From contig NZ_JAJNCZ010000015.1 of assembly GCF_021026345.1 (NCBI RefSeq), forward strand, positions 1-64,000: DNA of 64,000 nt, written 5' to 3'. This DNA is from Rhizobium sp. GN54. Its GTDB lineage: Bacteria > Pseudomonadota > Alphaproteobacteria > Rhizobiales > Rhizobiaceae. The position numbers and the translations under genes were made by a program. Numbering within the stretch: the first letter of the stretch is position 1; the number at the start of each line of letters is the position of its first letter. Below are positions 40,347 through 49,692 of this stretch, one piece after another. Below the pieces are notes generated by a model that worked only from the letters and a program-made list of their open reading frames with translations, had not been told where the DNA came from and made no database searches.

Positions 40347-41138
40347 ATGGACATGAATCTCGATCCCCCGACCTTTTCCCGTTTCCGCCATGACGGCCTC
40401 GAACTCGCCTTCTTCGACGAGGGCGATCCGTCCGGCGCGCCGGTCCTGCTGATCCACGGGTTCGCCTCCACCGCCAACGTCAACTGGGTCTATCCGGGGT
40501 GGCTGAAGACGCTGGGCGATGCCGGATACCGGGTGATCGGAATCGACAACCGGGGCCACGGGGCGAGTGACAAGCCGCATGATCCGGCACTCTACCATCC
40601 GCCTTCGATGGCCGGTGATGCGGCAGCACTGCTCGATCATCTCGGCATTCCCGAAGCGCATGTCATGGGATATTCGATGGGCGCGCGCATCACTGCCTTC
40701 CTGGCGATTGGCCACCCACACCGCGTCCGCTCGGTCGTCTTTGGCGGGCTCGGCATCGGCATGGTGGACGGGGTCGGGGACTGGGACCCGATCGCCGAGG
40801 CGCTGCTCGCGCCGGCGCTCGAGGACGTCAGCCACGACCGCGGCCGGATGTTCCGCAGCTTCGCCGACCAGACGAAATCTGACCGGCGGGCGCTGGCGGC
40901 CTGCATCATGACCTCGCGCGATCTCCTGTCGCCGGGAGACATCGGCCGGATCGACGTACCCGCCCTCGTTGCCGTCGGCACCAAGGACGATATCGCCGGC
41001 TCGGCGGAGGAGCTGGCCGCGCTGATGCCGCACGCGCGCGCGATCGACATTCCCGGGCGCGATCATATGCTGGCGGTCGGCGATCGCGAATTCAAGAAGG
41101 CCGTTCTGGCGTTTTATGCCGAAATCGACGGCCGATAG
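40347..41138 (+). CDS. Alpha/beta-hydrolase
   Basis: 263 residues. Alpha/beta-hydrolase fold with oxyanion strand APVLLIHGFASTANVNWVYP, nucleophile elbow GYSMGARI (Ser near 110), Asp in VGTKDDIAG and His in GRDHMLAVG. Esterase or related hydrolase; substrate unknown. Divergent from the zinc-finger gene and upstream of cysE on the same strand. Confidence 0.88.
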   Translation: MDMNLDPPTFSRFRHDGLELAFFDEGDPSGAPVLLIHGFASTANVNWVYPGWLKTLGDAGYRVIGIDNRGHGASDKPHDPALYHPPSMAGDAAALLDHLGIPEAHVMGYSMGARITAFLAIGHPHRVRSVVFGGLGIGMVDGVGDWDPIAEALLAPALEDVSHDRGRMFRSFADQTKSDRRALAACIMTSRDLLSPGDIGRIDVPALVAVGTKDDIAGSAEELAALMPHARAIDIPGRDHMLAVGDREFKKAVLAFYAEIDGR

Positions 41139-41218
41139 CGCGTCCGTGTCCGGCGGGGCATTCCGCCCGGTGGCCGTTTGCTCTATATATCGATGAAGAC
41201 GCAAGAAGGAGTAGGGCG

Positions 41219-42052
41219 ATGGTCGCCAGCAACGAGAAGCGCGCCGACGAGAAGCTGATGGCGATGGACCCGATCTGGGACAGCCTGCAGCAGGAGGCGC
41301 GCGTGGCTGCACAGGAGGACCCGCTCCTGGCGGCGTTTCTCTACTCGACGGTGATCAACCAGCCCTCGCTCGAGGCCAGCGTGATCCATCGCGTCTGCGA
41401 GCGGCTCGACCATCCCGATCTTCAGGCCAATCTGCTGCGCCAGACCTTCGAGGAGATGCAGGCAGCCTGGCCGGAATGGGGCGCGATCCTGCGCGTCGAC
41501 ATCCAGGCCGTCTATGACCGCGACCCGGCCTGCACGCGCTTCATCGAGCCGGTCCTTTATTTCAAGGGCTTCCACGCGATCCAGACCCACCGTCTGGCCC
41601 ACTGGCTGTATCTCAATGGACGGCGGGACTTCGCGCTCTACCTGCAGAGCCGCTCCTCCGGCGTGTTCCAGACGGATATCAACCCGGCGGCCCGCATCGG
41701 CAAGGGCATCTTCCTCGACCATGCCACCGGTCTGGTGGTGGGCGAGACGGCGGTGATCGGCGACAACGTCTCGATCCTGCACAACGTCACCCTCGGCGGC
41801 ACCGGCAAGGAGGGCGGCGACCGCCATCCGAAGATCGACAACGGCGTGCTCATCGGCGCCGGTGCGAAAATCCTCGGCAACATCCACATCGGCCACTGCT
41901 CGCGCATCGCCGCAGGCTCGGTCGTCCTGAAGGACATGCCGGCGAAATCGACGGTCGCCGGCGTGCCGGCCAAGGTCGTGGGCGAGGCCGGCTGCTCGGA
42001 ACCGTCGCGCGCCATGGACCAGATCCTGCATGGCGCAGGCTTCGACATCTGA
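41219..42052 (+). CDS. cysE: Serine O-acetyltransferase
   Basis: 277 residues. N-terminal helical domain (DPIWDSLQQEARVAAQEDPL) and C-terminal left-handed beta-helix: FQTDINPAARIGKGIFLDHA, VVGETAVIGDNVSILHNVTL and IGAGAKILGNIHIGHCSRIA. Makes O-acetylserine from serine and acetyl-CoA, first step of cysteine synthesis. Length is normal. The C-terminus (HGAGFDI) ends in Ile, the residue CysE uses to bind CysK in the cysteine synthase complex. Confidence 0.95.
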   Translation: MVASNEKRADEKLMAMDPIWDSLQQEARVAAQEDPLLAAFLYSTVINQPSLEASVIHRVCERLDHPDLQANLLRQTFEEMQAAWPEWGAILRVDIQAVYDRDPACTRFIEPVLYFKGFHAIQTHRLAHWLYLNGRRDFALYLQSRSSGVFQTDINPAARIGKGIFLDHATGLVVGETAVIGDNVSILHNVTLGGTGKEGGDRHPKIDNGVLIGAGAKILGNIHIGHCSRIAAGSVVLKDMPAKSTVAGVPAKVVGEAGCSEPSRAMDQILHGAGFDI

Positions 42053-42146
42053 ACGCAAAACGCTGGAGACCGGGCTCTTTTCGGGTTTACAGCACTCCGC
42101 GCAGGTGCGAGAAGCGGCGCGAACGAACCGATACGGAGATGCAATC

Positions 42147-42350
42147 GTGAAGCCCGAAGAGATCAGGAAGCTTGAAGCCTACTTCAAGCGGAACTTCAAC
42201 AAGGACATGGTCATCAAGGCACGCCCGAAGAAGGACGAGTCGGCGGAGGTCTATCTGGCCGACGAATTCCTGGGCGTCGTCTTCCGCGACGAGGAGGACG
42301 GCGAACTGTCCTACAACTTCTCGATGGCGATCCTCGACATCGATCTCTGA
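42147..42350 (+). CDS. DUF3126 family protein
   Basis: 67 residues from GTG 42147 (GGAGAT upstream). MKPEEIRKLEAYFKRNFN, then VYLADEFLGVVFRDEEDGEL and MAILDIDL are the full DUF3126 pattern, a conserved small alphaproteobacterial protein of unknown function, commonly next to cysE. Followed by a strong terminator. Confidence 0.88.
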   Translation: MKPEEIRKLEAYFKRNFNKDMVIKARPKKDESAEVYLADEFLGVVFRDEEDGELSYNFSMAILDIDL

Positions 42351-42377
42351 TCCGGCCGCCTCAAGGCCTTCCAATCG

Positions 42378-42409
42378 AACCCGGCGCCAAAAAAGCGACC
42401 GGGTTTTTT
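42378..42409 (+). terminator. Intrinsic terminator after the DUF3126 gene
   Basis: Stem AACCCGG / CCGGGTT around a 14-nt loop, ending in a T6 run (42404-42409). Confidence 0.8.
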
Positions 42410-42539
42410 GTGTCCCGTCAGGTGCTCGCGGCAAGCATTTGCAATTGCTGACTAATATTGCAACGCGGCATATAATTGACTTTATTGTGCATCGCATATA
42501 ACTTTCCTTTGTCCGGATGGGACAAATAGGAGGAAATCG

Positions 42540-42893
42540 ATGTTCAATTTTGACGAGGCCAACAAGACGGGGAAGGAAGCTATGGACACGGTCCTGAAAA
42601 GCTATTCGTCGGTGGCCAAGGGCATGCAGGCGATCGCGACCGAAGCGGCCGACTACTCCAAGAAGTCTTTCGAGGAGGGCGTCGCGCATTTCGAGAAGCT
42701 GTCGGGCGTGAAGAGCTTCGAGGCGGCTTTCGAGCTGCAGTCCTCGTTCCTGAAGAAGTCCTACGAGACCTACATCGCCGAAGCGACGAAGATCGGCGAG
42801 ATGTACTCGGACCTCGCCAAGAGCGCCTACAAGCCCTACGAGGCTCCTGTCGCCAAGGCCGCCGCTGCGGCAAAGGCAGCCGTCGCAGCCTGA
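42540..42893 (+). CDS. Phasin family protein
   Basis: 117 residues, GGAGG-type ribosome-binding site (taGGAGGaaatcg). Amphipathic helices without Cys: KEAMDTVLKSYSSVAKGMQA, IATEAADYSKKSFEEGVAHF, EKLSGVKSFEAAFELQSSFL and an Ala-rich tail. This is the Phasin_2 pattern: proteins that coat polyhydroxyalkanoate granules, also seen as stress-linked cytosolic helical proteins. Stands alone between two terminators. Confidence 0.9.
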   Translation: MFNFDEANKTGKEAMDTVLKSYSSVAKGMQAIATEAADYSKKSFEEGVAHFEKLSGVKSFEAAFELQSSFLKKSYETYIAEATKIGEMYSDLAKSAYKPYEAPVAKAAAAAKAAVAA

Positions 42894-42915
42894 GGGCCTC
42901 AGACGCAAGTTTCCA

Positions 42916-42949
42916 GAAGGCCGGCGACGCGGAGGTGTCGCCGGCCTTC
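42916..42949 (+). terminator. Strong hairpin after the phasin gene
   Basis: Perfect 13-bp arms GAAGGCCGGCGAC (42916-42928) and its complement (42937-42949), 8-nt loop. T-run weak. Confidence 0.7.
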
Positions 42950-43150
42950 GCCGTTTCGGGCAGGGCGTTGAAACGGGTCGCTAAATTTCGGGCTTTCAAT
43001 CCGGCACCGCTGGATTATCCTTGCAGGACGAAGCAGGGGCCTTAAAATCCCGAAAGGAACCACTAGATATCGTAGGCATGATGACGGCAACCGTCGGCCG
43101 CCGCGGCTCCCCCTCCATGCGAGAGCCGTACTCACGAGGAATGAACTGGA

Positions 43151-43501
43151 ATGAATGCGATACCGGGCCGGTTGCAGGGCGATGAAGGAAGCGGCGACAC
43201 TCCCGGTCGCAGCACTTCCGTCATTACCCGCACGAAGCCGAAGACCAAGAAGCCGAGCCTCTACCGGGTGCTGCTTCTCAATGACGACTACACGCCAATG
43301 GAATTCGTGATCCACATCCTCGAGCGGTTCTTCCAGAAGGACCGGGAGGCCGCAACGCGGATCATGCTGCATGTGCATAATCACGGCGTGGGTGAGTGTG
43401 GCGTTTTTACCTACGAGGTTGCCGAAACCAAAGTGACACAGGTGATGGATTTCTCCCGCCAGCACCAGCATCCGCTGCAATGTGTCATGGAAAAGAAATG
43501 A
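43151..43501 (+). CDS. clpS: ATP-dependent Clp protease adaptor ClpS
   Basis: 116 residues. [20 protein letters not shown], then [20 protein letters not shown] and [12 protein letters not shown] are diagnostic; the N-degron pocket residues N-D-D and H-x-H are present. ClpS delivers N-end-rule substrates to ClpA. The N-terminal ~35 residues are a flexible, basic extension, as ClpS needs for substrate transfer. clpA starts 10 nt downstream. Confidence 0.95.
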   Translation: MNAIPGRLQGDEGSGDTPGRSTSVITRTKPKTKKPSLYRVLLLNDDYTPMEFVIHILERFFQKDREAATRIMLHVHNHGVGECGVFTYEVAETKVTQVMDFSRQHQHPLQCVMEKK

Positions 43502-43511
43502 GGAATGAAAC

Positions 43512-46007
43512 GTGCCAACTTTTTCGACCAGTCTTGAGAAAGCGCTTCACCAGGCACTGACCTACGCCAATGAGCGCCACCATGAATACGCCACGCTGGA
43601 ACACCTGCTTCTCGCGCTGATCGACGACGCGGATGCCGCGGCCGTCATGGGCGCCTGCAACGTCAACCTCGAGACCCTGCGCAAGACGGTTTCCGACTAT
43701 GTCGACAACGATCTTGCCAACCTGGTGACGGGCTACGAGGAAGATTCCAAGCCGACCTCCGGCTTCCAGCGCGTGATCCAGCGCGCGGTCATCCACGTCC
43801 AGTCTTCCGGCCGCGAGGAGGTGACGGGCGCCAACGTGCTCGTTGCGATCTTCGCCGAGCGCGAAAGCCACGCCGCCTACTTCCTGCAGGAGCAGGAGAT
43901 GACGCGCTACGACGCCGTCAACTTCATCTCCCACGGCATCGGCAAGCGGCCCGGCACGTCCGAGACCCGCGCCGTGCGCGGTTCCGAGGACACCGAGAAC
44001 GAGCAGAAGCAGACCCGCTCGCAGGGCGAGCAGGAGGAGGCCGGCAAGAAGCAGGATGCGCTCACGGCCTACTGCGTCAACCTCAACGAGAAGGCCAAGA
44101 TCGGCAAGATCGATCCGTTGATCGGTCGTCACGCCGAGGTCAACCGGACCATCCAGGTGCTGTGCCGCCGCTCCAAGAACAATCCGCTCTACGTGGGCGA
44201 TCCCGGCGTCGGCAAGACCGCCATCGCCGAGGGCCTCGCCAAGCGCATCGTCGAGAAGAAGGTGCCCGAGGCGTTGCAGGATGCCACGATCTTCTCGCTC
44301 GACATGGGCACGCTGCTCGCCGGCACCCGCTATCGCGGCGACTTCGAGGAGCGCCTGAAGCAGGTTGTCAAGGAACTGGAGGAGTATCCCGGCGCGGTGC
44401 TCTTCATCGACGAGATCCATACCGTGATCGGCGCCGGCGCCACCTCCGGCGGCGCGATGGATGCGTCGAACCTTCTGAAGCCGGCGTTGTCCTCGGGTGC
44501 GATCCGCTGCATCGGCTCGACCACCTACAAGGAATACCGCCAGTTCTTCGAGAAGGACCGGGCGTTGGTCCGCCGCTTCCAGAAGATCGACGTGAACGAA
44601 CCGACGATCGACGACACGATCGAGATCATGAAGGGGCTGAAGCCCTATTTCGAGGACTATCACAAGCTGAAGTACTCGAACGAGGCGATCAAGTCGGCGG
44701 TCGAACTCTCGGCCCGCTACATCTCCGACCGCAAGCTGCCGGACAAGGCGATCGACGTGATCGACGAGACCGGAGCGGCGCAGATGCTGCTTCCGGCCGG
44801 CAAGCGGCGCAAGCTGATCACCGAGAGGGAGATCGAGGCCACGATCGCCACCATGGCGCGGATCCCGCCGAAGACCGTCTCCAAGGACGACGAGACCGTT
44901 CTCGCCAACCTGGAGAAGGAACTGCGCTCGGTCGTCTACGGCCAGGATCTTGCGATCGAGGCGCTGGCGTCGGCGATCAAGCTGGCGCGTGCCGGCCTCC
45001 GCGAGCCGAACAAGCCGATCGGCTGCTACCTGTTCTCCGGCCCGACCGGCGTCGGCAAGACGGAGGTGGCCAAGCAGCTGGCGTCCTCGCTCGGCGTGGA
45101 GCTCCTGCGCTTCGACATGTCGGAATACATGGAGCGGCACACGGTTTCGCGCCTGCTCGGTGCACCTCCCGGCTATGTCGGCTTCGACCAGGGCGGCCTT
45201 CTGACCGATGGCGTCGACCAGCATCCGCATTGCGTGCTGCTGCTCGACGAGATCGAGAAGGCGCATCCGGACCTCTACAACATCCTGTTGCAGGTCATGG
45301 ACCACGGCTCGCTGACGGACCATAACGGCAAGAAGATCGACTTCCGCAACGTCATCCTGATCATGACGACGAATGCGGGCGCGTCCGACATGGCCAAGGC
45401 CGCGATCGGCTTCGGCTCGTCCAAGCGCGAGGGCGAGGACATGGAGGCGATCAACCGCCTGTTCACGCCGGAGTTCCGCAACCGCCTCGATGCGATCATC
45501 CCGTTCGGTTCGCTGCCGACGCCGGTGATCCACCAGGTCGTGCAGAAGTTCGTCATGCAGCTGGAAACCCAGCTGTCCGAGCGCAACGTCACCTTCGAAC
45601 TGCAGCCGGAGGCGATCGCCTGGCTCGCCGAGAAGGGCTACGACGAGAAGATGGGTGCGCGGCCGCTGGCCCGCGTCATCCAGGAAAACATCAAGAAGAA
45701 GCTCGCCGACGAGATCCTGTTCGGCAAGCTCAAGAAGGGCGGCGTCGTCCGCGTCTCCGTCGGCGTGAAGGAGGACGGGACCAGGGGCATCGTCCTCGAC
45801 GCCGTGCCGGAGACCGCTCCGATCAAGCCGAAGGCCGAGATCGCTTCGCCCGCCCGCAAGGCGGCCAAGCCGAAGAAGGCCAAGGAGACCGTTGCGGCCG
45901 CATCGTCTTCGTCGCGCGCCAAGGCGGCAAAGGCGTCAGAGGCCGAGAAGCCGGCTGCGCCGACCCGCAAGGGAAGCGCGGTGCCGAAGGTGCCACGCAA
46001 GAAGTGA
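43512..46007 (+). CDS. clpA: ATP-dependent Clp protease ATP-binding subunit ClpA
   Basis: 831 residues. N-domain (1-145), first AAA+ module with Walker A GDPGVGKT near 230 and Walker B AVLFIDEIH, second module with GPTGVGKT near 512 and VLLLDEIEKAH. The ClpP-binding loop reads AAIGFGSSK (IGF). It unfolds ClpS-delivered and tagged proteins for ClpP, which is not in the window. A C-terminal Lys/Ala/Ser-rich tail of about 70 residues (KAEIASPARKAAKPKKAKET onward) is absent from E. coli ClpA (758 residues). Confidence 0.96.
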   Translation: MPTFSTSLEKALHQALTYANERHHEYATLEHLLLALIDDADAAAVMGACNVNLETLRKTVSDYVDNDLANLVTGYEEDSKPTSGFQRVIQRAVIHVQSSGREEVTGANVLVAIFAERESHAAYFLQEQEMTRYDAVNFISHGIGKRPGTSETRAVRGSEDTENEQKQTRSQGEQEEAGKKQDALTAYCVNLNEKAKIGKIDPLIGRHAEVNRTIQVLCRRSKNNPLYVGDPGVGKTAIAEGLAKRIVEKKVPEALQDATIFSLDMGTLLAGTRYRGDFEERLKQVVKELEEYPGAVLFIDEIHTVIGAGATSGGAMDASNLLKPALSSGAIRCIGSTTYKEYRQFFEKDRALVRRFQKIDVNEPTIDDTIEIMKGLKPYFEDYHKLKYSNEAIKSAVELSARYISDRKLPDKAIDVIDETGAAQMLLPAGKRRKLITEREIEATIATMARIPPKTVSKDDETVLANLEKELRSVVYGQDLAIEALASAIKLARAGLREPNKPIGCYLFSGPTGVGKTEVAKQLASSLGVELLRFDMSEYMERHTVSRLLGAPPGYVGFDQGGLLTDGVDQHPHCVLLLDEIEKAHPDLYNILLQVMDHGSLTDHNGKKIDFRNVILIMTTNAGASDMAKAAIGFGSSKREGEDMEAINRLFTPEFRNRLDAIIPFGSLPTPVIHQVVQKFVMQLETQLSERNVTFELQPEAIAWLAEKGYDEKMGARPLARVIQENIKKKLADEILFGKLKKGGVVRVSVGVKEDGTRGIVLDAVPETAPIKPKAEIASPARKAAKPKKAKETVAAASSSSRAKAAKASEAEKPAAPTRKGSAVPKVPRKK

Positions 46008-46027
46008 CCACCTCCAAGGAACGAGCG

Positions 46028-46053
46028 ATGCCGGGCAGTCCGCTGCCCGGCAT
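46028..46053 (+). terminator. Hairpin after clpA
   Basis: Perfect 11-bp stem ATGCCGGGCAG / CTGCCCGGCAT with a 4-nt loop, 21 nt past the clpA stop; T-run weak. Confidence 0.7.
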
Positions 46054-46081
46054 TGTCATGTTGAATATCCGGAATGACTGA

Positions 46082-46831
46082 ATGGACGCCGAGGCGATAT
46101 CCGAAGGGCAGACGAAGCGATACTGGTTCGTTCAGGGCATGCGCGGGATCTGGAGCATTCCGGCGGTCATACTGATGCTCTCCTTCGTGGGATTTGCGGC
46201 GTTCACCGCCGAAGGCGGCATTCCGGTCGAGCAGGTCATGTTCATGACCGGGGCAGTCTGGGCGCTTCCGGCCAAGGTGATCCTCGTCGGCAGCATGCTC
46301 TCGGGTGCGAACATCGCCACCACCTTCATCGCCGTCACCCTGTCCTCCGTGCGGATGATGCCGATGGTGGCGGCGCTGGTGCCGGAAATCCGCAACAGCA
46401 AAACGCCGACCTGGCTGATGCTGCTCCTGTCGCATTTCGTCGCCATCACCGCCTGGGTCTTCGCCATGGAGCGTGCGCATCGCGTGCCGCGCGACGGGCG
46501 GCTCGCCTTTTTTGCGGGCTTCGGCATCACGCTGACATCGGCGAATATCCTGCTCGTCGGTGTCGCCTATTTCATGGTGACGCAATTTCCGCCGATCGTC
46601 GGCGCCTGCCTTTTCTTCCTGACGCCGGTCTATTTCCTGACCTCGATCTGGGTCTCGGCGCGTCACCGGGTGATCTACTGGTCGCTCGGGACCGGCCTGG
46701 TGCTCGGCGTCGTCTTTCACGAGGTCGCGCCGGAATTCGACATTCTCCTGGCCGGGCTGGTCGGCGGAACGCTCGCCTGGGCCGGGGAGCGGCACTGGCG
46801 GCTGAAGCGGGCAGGCGGGGCGGCGCGATGA
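46082..46831 (+). CDS. azlC: AzlC-family amino acid exporter, large subunit
   Basis: 249 residues with about seven membrane segments (IPAVILMLSFVGFAAFTAEG, ALPAKVILVGSMLSGANIAT, MLLLSHFVAITAWVFAMERA). AzlC pairs with the small AzlD protein to export branched-chain amino acids in Bacillus and LIV-type amino acids in other bacteria. The azlD-like gene overlaps its stop by 4 nt (ATGA). Substrate here unknown. Confidence 0.85.
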   Translation: MDAEAISEGQTKRYWFVQGMRGIWSIPAVILMLSFVGFAAFTAEGGIPVEQVMFMTGAVWALPAKVILVGSMLSGANIATTFIAVTLSSVRMMPMVAALVPEIRNSKTPTWLMLLLSHFVAITAWVFAMERAHRVPRDGRLAFFAGFGITLTSANILLVGVAYFMVTQFPPIVGACLFFLTPVYFLTSIWVSARHRVIYWSLGTGLVLGVVFHEVAPEFDILLAGLVGGTLAWAGERHWRLKRAGGAAR

Positions 46832-47166
46832 TCGAGACGCTCTGGCCCTATATCTTCATCGCCGTCTCCGGCTGGCTCGCGACCGATATCTGGCGCTGGC
46901 TCGGCGTTCTCGCCGGCAACCGCATCGACGAGCACTCGGAAACGATGCACTGGGTGAGGGCGGTGGCGACCGCGCTCGTGGCAGCCGTGATCGCCAAGCT
47001 GATCGTCTACCCGACCGGCGAACTGGCGACATCGCCGCTGTGGCTACGGATCGGTGCGGTCGTCGTGGGCGCCGGCGCCTTCTTCCTGTTCCGGCGCAAC
47101 CAGCTTCTCGGCATCGTCGTCGCCATCGGGACGCTGGCTGCGGGCCTTTACGCGCTTGGCACTTGA
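46828..47166 (+). CDS. azlD: AzlD-family small exporter subunit
   Basis: 112 residues, four hydrophobic segments (IFIAVSGWLATDIWRWLGVL, AVATALVAAVIAKLIVYPTG, LWLRIGAVVVGAGAFFLF, LLGIVVAIGTLAAGLYALG). Position and size fit AzlD, the partner of AzlC. Both genes are translationally coupled. Confidence 0.85.
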   Translation: MIETLWPYIFIAVSGWLATDIWRWLGVLAGNRIDEHSETMHWVRAVATALVAAVIAKLIVYPTGELATSPLWLRIGAVVVGAGAFFLFRRNQLLGIVVAIGTLAAGLYALGT

Positions 47167-47267
47167 AGCCGGCGCCTGAAGCGCGTCGCGATCCGCCGGA
47201 TCTGCTCTGCGCGCTTCAAGGTCCTCGCGCTGCCGCGTGCCGTCACAAGACCGCGGCATCCCGTCCC

Positions 47268-47693
47268 TTATCCGGCGAGCGCGTCGCGCATCTTCTGCGC
47301 GTTCGCGGTGAGCACGTCCTGGTCCTCCATCGCGCCCGCATGCCGCTTGATCGGCACGCCTTCGAAGCGCGGGATGATGTGGAAGTGCAGATGGTAGACG
47401 CTCTGCCCCGCCGCCGGCTCGTTGAACTGGATGACCGTGACGCCGTCCGCCTCGAAGGCCTCCTTGGCGGCGACGGCGACCTTCTGGACGACCGGGATCA
47501 CCCGGGACAGCGTTTCGGGGTCGGCGTCGAGGATGTTGCGCGAGGGCGCCTTCGGAATGACGAGCGTATGGCCCGGCCCCTGCGGCATCACGTCCATGAA
47601 GGCCAGCGTATGCTCGTCCTCGTAGACCTTGTGGGAGGGGATCTCGCCGCGGAGGATCTTGGCGAAGATGTTGCCGGGATCATAGGCGCTCAT
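47268..47693 (-). CDS. HIT-family nucleotide hydrolase
   Basis: 141 residues from ATG 47693, AAGGAGA upstream. IFAKILRGEIPSHKVYEDEH and the histidine triad HLHFHIIP near residue 100 identify a Hint-type HIT protein, which hydrolyses adenosine phosphoramidates and similar nucleotides. Starts 68 nt past the stop of the FemAB-like gene, same strand. Confidence 0.93.
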   Translation of the reverse strand: MSAYDPGNIFAKILRGEIPSHKVYEDEHTLAFMDVMPQGPGHTLVIPKAPSRNILDADPETLSRVIPVVQKVAVAAKEAFEADGVTVIQFNEPAAGQSVYHLHFHIIPRFEGVPIKRHAGAMEDQDVLTANAQKMRDALAG

Positions 47694-47761
47694 GTCGGTC
47701 TCCTTCGATTGGGTGGCCGTGCGGCCGGAACTGTGTGCGGCTGCGAGCCGCGATCGATCGG

Positions 47762-48958
47762 TCAATCCTCGTCCGGTGCGGCCCCGCCGCCCTTGCGGAA
47801 CGGGCCGTGCCCGGCCAGCCATTCGCCCGTCTCGGCGACGTCCTGCCGCTCGCGTTCGAGATAGTCGGCGACGGCGCGCCGCAGGCTCGGGTGACTGATA
47901 TAATGCGCAGAATGAGTGGTGGTGGGCATGTAGCCGCGCGCCAGCTTGTGTTCGCCCTGTGCGCCGGCCTCGACGCGGGAGAGGCCCCGGTCGATCGCAA
48001 AGTCGATGGCCTGATGGTAGCAGACTTCGAAATGCAGGAACGGATGGTCCTCGATGCAGCCCCAGTGCCGGCCGTACAGCGCATCCCCGCCGATGAAGTT
48101 GATGGCGCCGGCCACATAGCGTCCGCCGCGCCTCGCCATGACCAGCAGGATGTCGTCCGCCATCCGCTCGCCGATCAGCGAGTAAAATTGGCGGGTCAGG
48201 TAGGGGCGGCCCCATTTGCGTCCGCCCGTATCCATGTAGAAGGCGAAGAACTGGTCCCAGATGTCCTCGGTGAGGTCGCTGCCGGTCAGCCAGTCGATCT
48301 CGATGCCGTTCTCCAGTGCCGACCGCCGCTCCTTCTTCAGCGCCTTGCGCTTGCGCGAGGCGAGCGTCTGGAGAAAGTCGTCGTGCGAGCGGTAGCCCGC
48401 GTTCTGGAAATGGAACTGCTGGTCGGTGCGGTGCAGATAGCCGGCGTCCTCGAATGTCGGCATCTCGTCCTCCGGCACGAAGGTGACATGTGCCGAGGAG
48501 ATGCCGTGCTGCCGGGCCAGTTCCTGCAGGCCGGCGGCCAACGCCTGGCGGACGGGAGCCGGATCGAGGTCATGGCGATGCAGTAGCCGCGGCCCGCTCG
48601 CCGGCGTGAACGGCACCGAGGCCTGCAGTTTCGGGTAGTAGTTCCCACCGGCCCGCTCGAAGGCGTCCGCCCAGCCATGGTCGAAGACGTATTCGCCCTG
48701 GCTGTGGTTCTTGAGATAGGCCGGCAGCGCGCCGAGCAGCGCCCCGTCCTCCTGCTCCAGCAGCAGATGCTGGCCCAGCCAGCCGGTGTCGGCCGTCGCC
48801 GAGCCGGACTGCTCCATCGCCGAAAGATAGGCGTGGCTGACGAAGGGATTGTAGACGGCACCCGGAAGTCCGCGCGCCGCGCCGGAAAGTGTCGACCATT
48901 GCTCCGCCGGGATGTCGGCGAAATGCTGGACGACACGGATCCGGTAGGTGTCGGACAT
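47762..48958 (-). CDS. FemAB-like GNAT-fold protein (DUF482 / PF04339 type)
   Basis: 398 residues. YNPFVSHAYLSAMEQSGSAT, YVFDHGWADAFERAGGNYYP, LLHRHDLDPAPVRQALAAGL, FQNAGYRSHDDFLQTLASRK and HWGCIEDHPFLHFEVCYHQA are the conserved blocks of this family, annotated as peptidogalycan or GNAT N-acyltransferases. Two GNAT-like halves as in FemAB. Enzymatic role unproven. Start is 2 nt after the ugpQ-like stop, so it belongs to the ridA-ugpQ-femAB-like string. Confidence 0.88.
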   Translation of the reverse strand: MSDTYRIRVVQHFADIPAEQWSTLSGAARGLPGAVYNPFVSHAYLSAMEQSGSATADTGWLGQHLLLEQEDGALLGALPAYLKNHSQGEYVFDHGWADAFERAGGNYYPKLQASVPFTPASGPRLLHRHDLDPAPVRQALAAGLQELARQHGISSAHVTFVPEDEMPTFEDAGYLHRTDQQFHFQNAGYRSHDDFLQTLASRKRKALKKERRSALENGIEIDWLTGSDLTEDIWDQFFAFYMDTGGRKWGRPYLTRQFYSLIGERMADDILLVMARRGGRYVAGAINFIGGDALYGRHWGCIEDHPFLHFEVCYHQAIDFAIDRGLSRVEAGAQGEHKLARGYMPTTTHSAHYISHPSLRRAVADYLERERQDVAETGEWLAGHGPFRKGGGAAPDED

Positions 48959-48960
48959 CG

Positions 48961-49692
48961 TCAGGCGACCAGCTCTTCCCGCGGATCGAAGCCTTCGAAG
49001 GTCATCTGGTCGGCTTCCGCGCGGGTCTTTTCGACGGCTGCGCCGTCACGGACGGTCCAGGTGATCACCGGGATCCCCGCCTTGCGCTCCTTGGTGATGA
49101 ACGGGTTGGGCAGGTCGGCGTAGAAATAGGAGATGAAATCCAGCCCCAGTTGCATCGCCTCCTCGTGCACGAAGAAGGTTTCCGGGTCGATGCCGCCGGC
49201 CGTCAGCCCGACAGGCCGCGGCGCGTCAAGCTCCTTCAGTTCCTTCAAGAGCCAGTGGTCGAAGCTCATCAAGGCGATCGGCCCCTTGTAGTCCTCGATG
49301 ACCTCAAGGACGCTGGCGACGAAGCCCTCGTCGTCGTCCTTGCGCCCCTTCAGCTCGATGACCAGCGGCACGCGGCCGTCGACCAGCTTCAACAGTTGCG
49401 CAAGCGTCGGCACCTTGTCCTTGGTGCCGCCGATCGAGAGCATGCCGAGTTCCACGGACGTCTTGGCGCGCACGTCGCCCGGGATGGCGCAGAGCCGCTC
49501 CAGCTTGTCGTCGTGGAAGACCACCGGCACGCCGTCGGCGGCATATTGCAGGTCGCACTCGATCGCAAAGCCCGCATCGGCTGCGCGGGCGAAGGCCGAG
49601 AGCGTGTTTTCCCATATGGTGCGGTTCATGTCGTGAAAGCCGCGATGGGCGATCGGTTGCGCGGTCAGCCAGGAAAGCTCGCCGGATGGCAT
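48961..49692 (-). CDS. ugpQ: Glycerophosphodiester phosphodiesterase
   Basis: 243 residues. The GDPD core is visible: IAHRGFHDMNRTIWENTLSA (His, Glu for activity and metal), FAIECDLQYAADGVPVVFHD (metal Glu/Asp, second His). Such enzymes split glycerophosphodiesters to glycerol 3-phosphate and an alcohol; no signal peptide, so cytosolic. Start overlaps the ridA stop (TGATG). Confidence 0.92.
   Translation of the reverse strand: MPSGELSWLTAQPIAHRGFHDMNRTIWENTLSAFARAADAGFAIECDLQYAADGVPVVFHDDKLERLCAIPGDVRAKTSVELGMLSIGGTKDKVPTLAQLLKLVDGRVPLVIELKGRKDDDEGFVASVLEVIEDYKGPIALMSFDHWLLKELKELDAPRPVGLTAGGIDPETFFVHEEAMQLGLDFISYFYADLPNPFITKERKAGIPVITWTVRDGAAVEKTRAEADQMTFEGFDPREELVA

Noticed and set aside
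43485-45533. 682-codon minus-strand frame opposite clpA
   Set aside because: Shadow of the codon bias of clpA.
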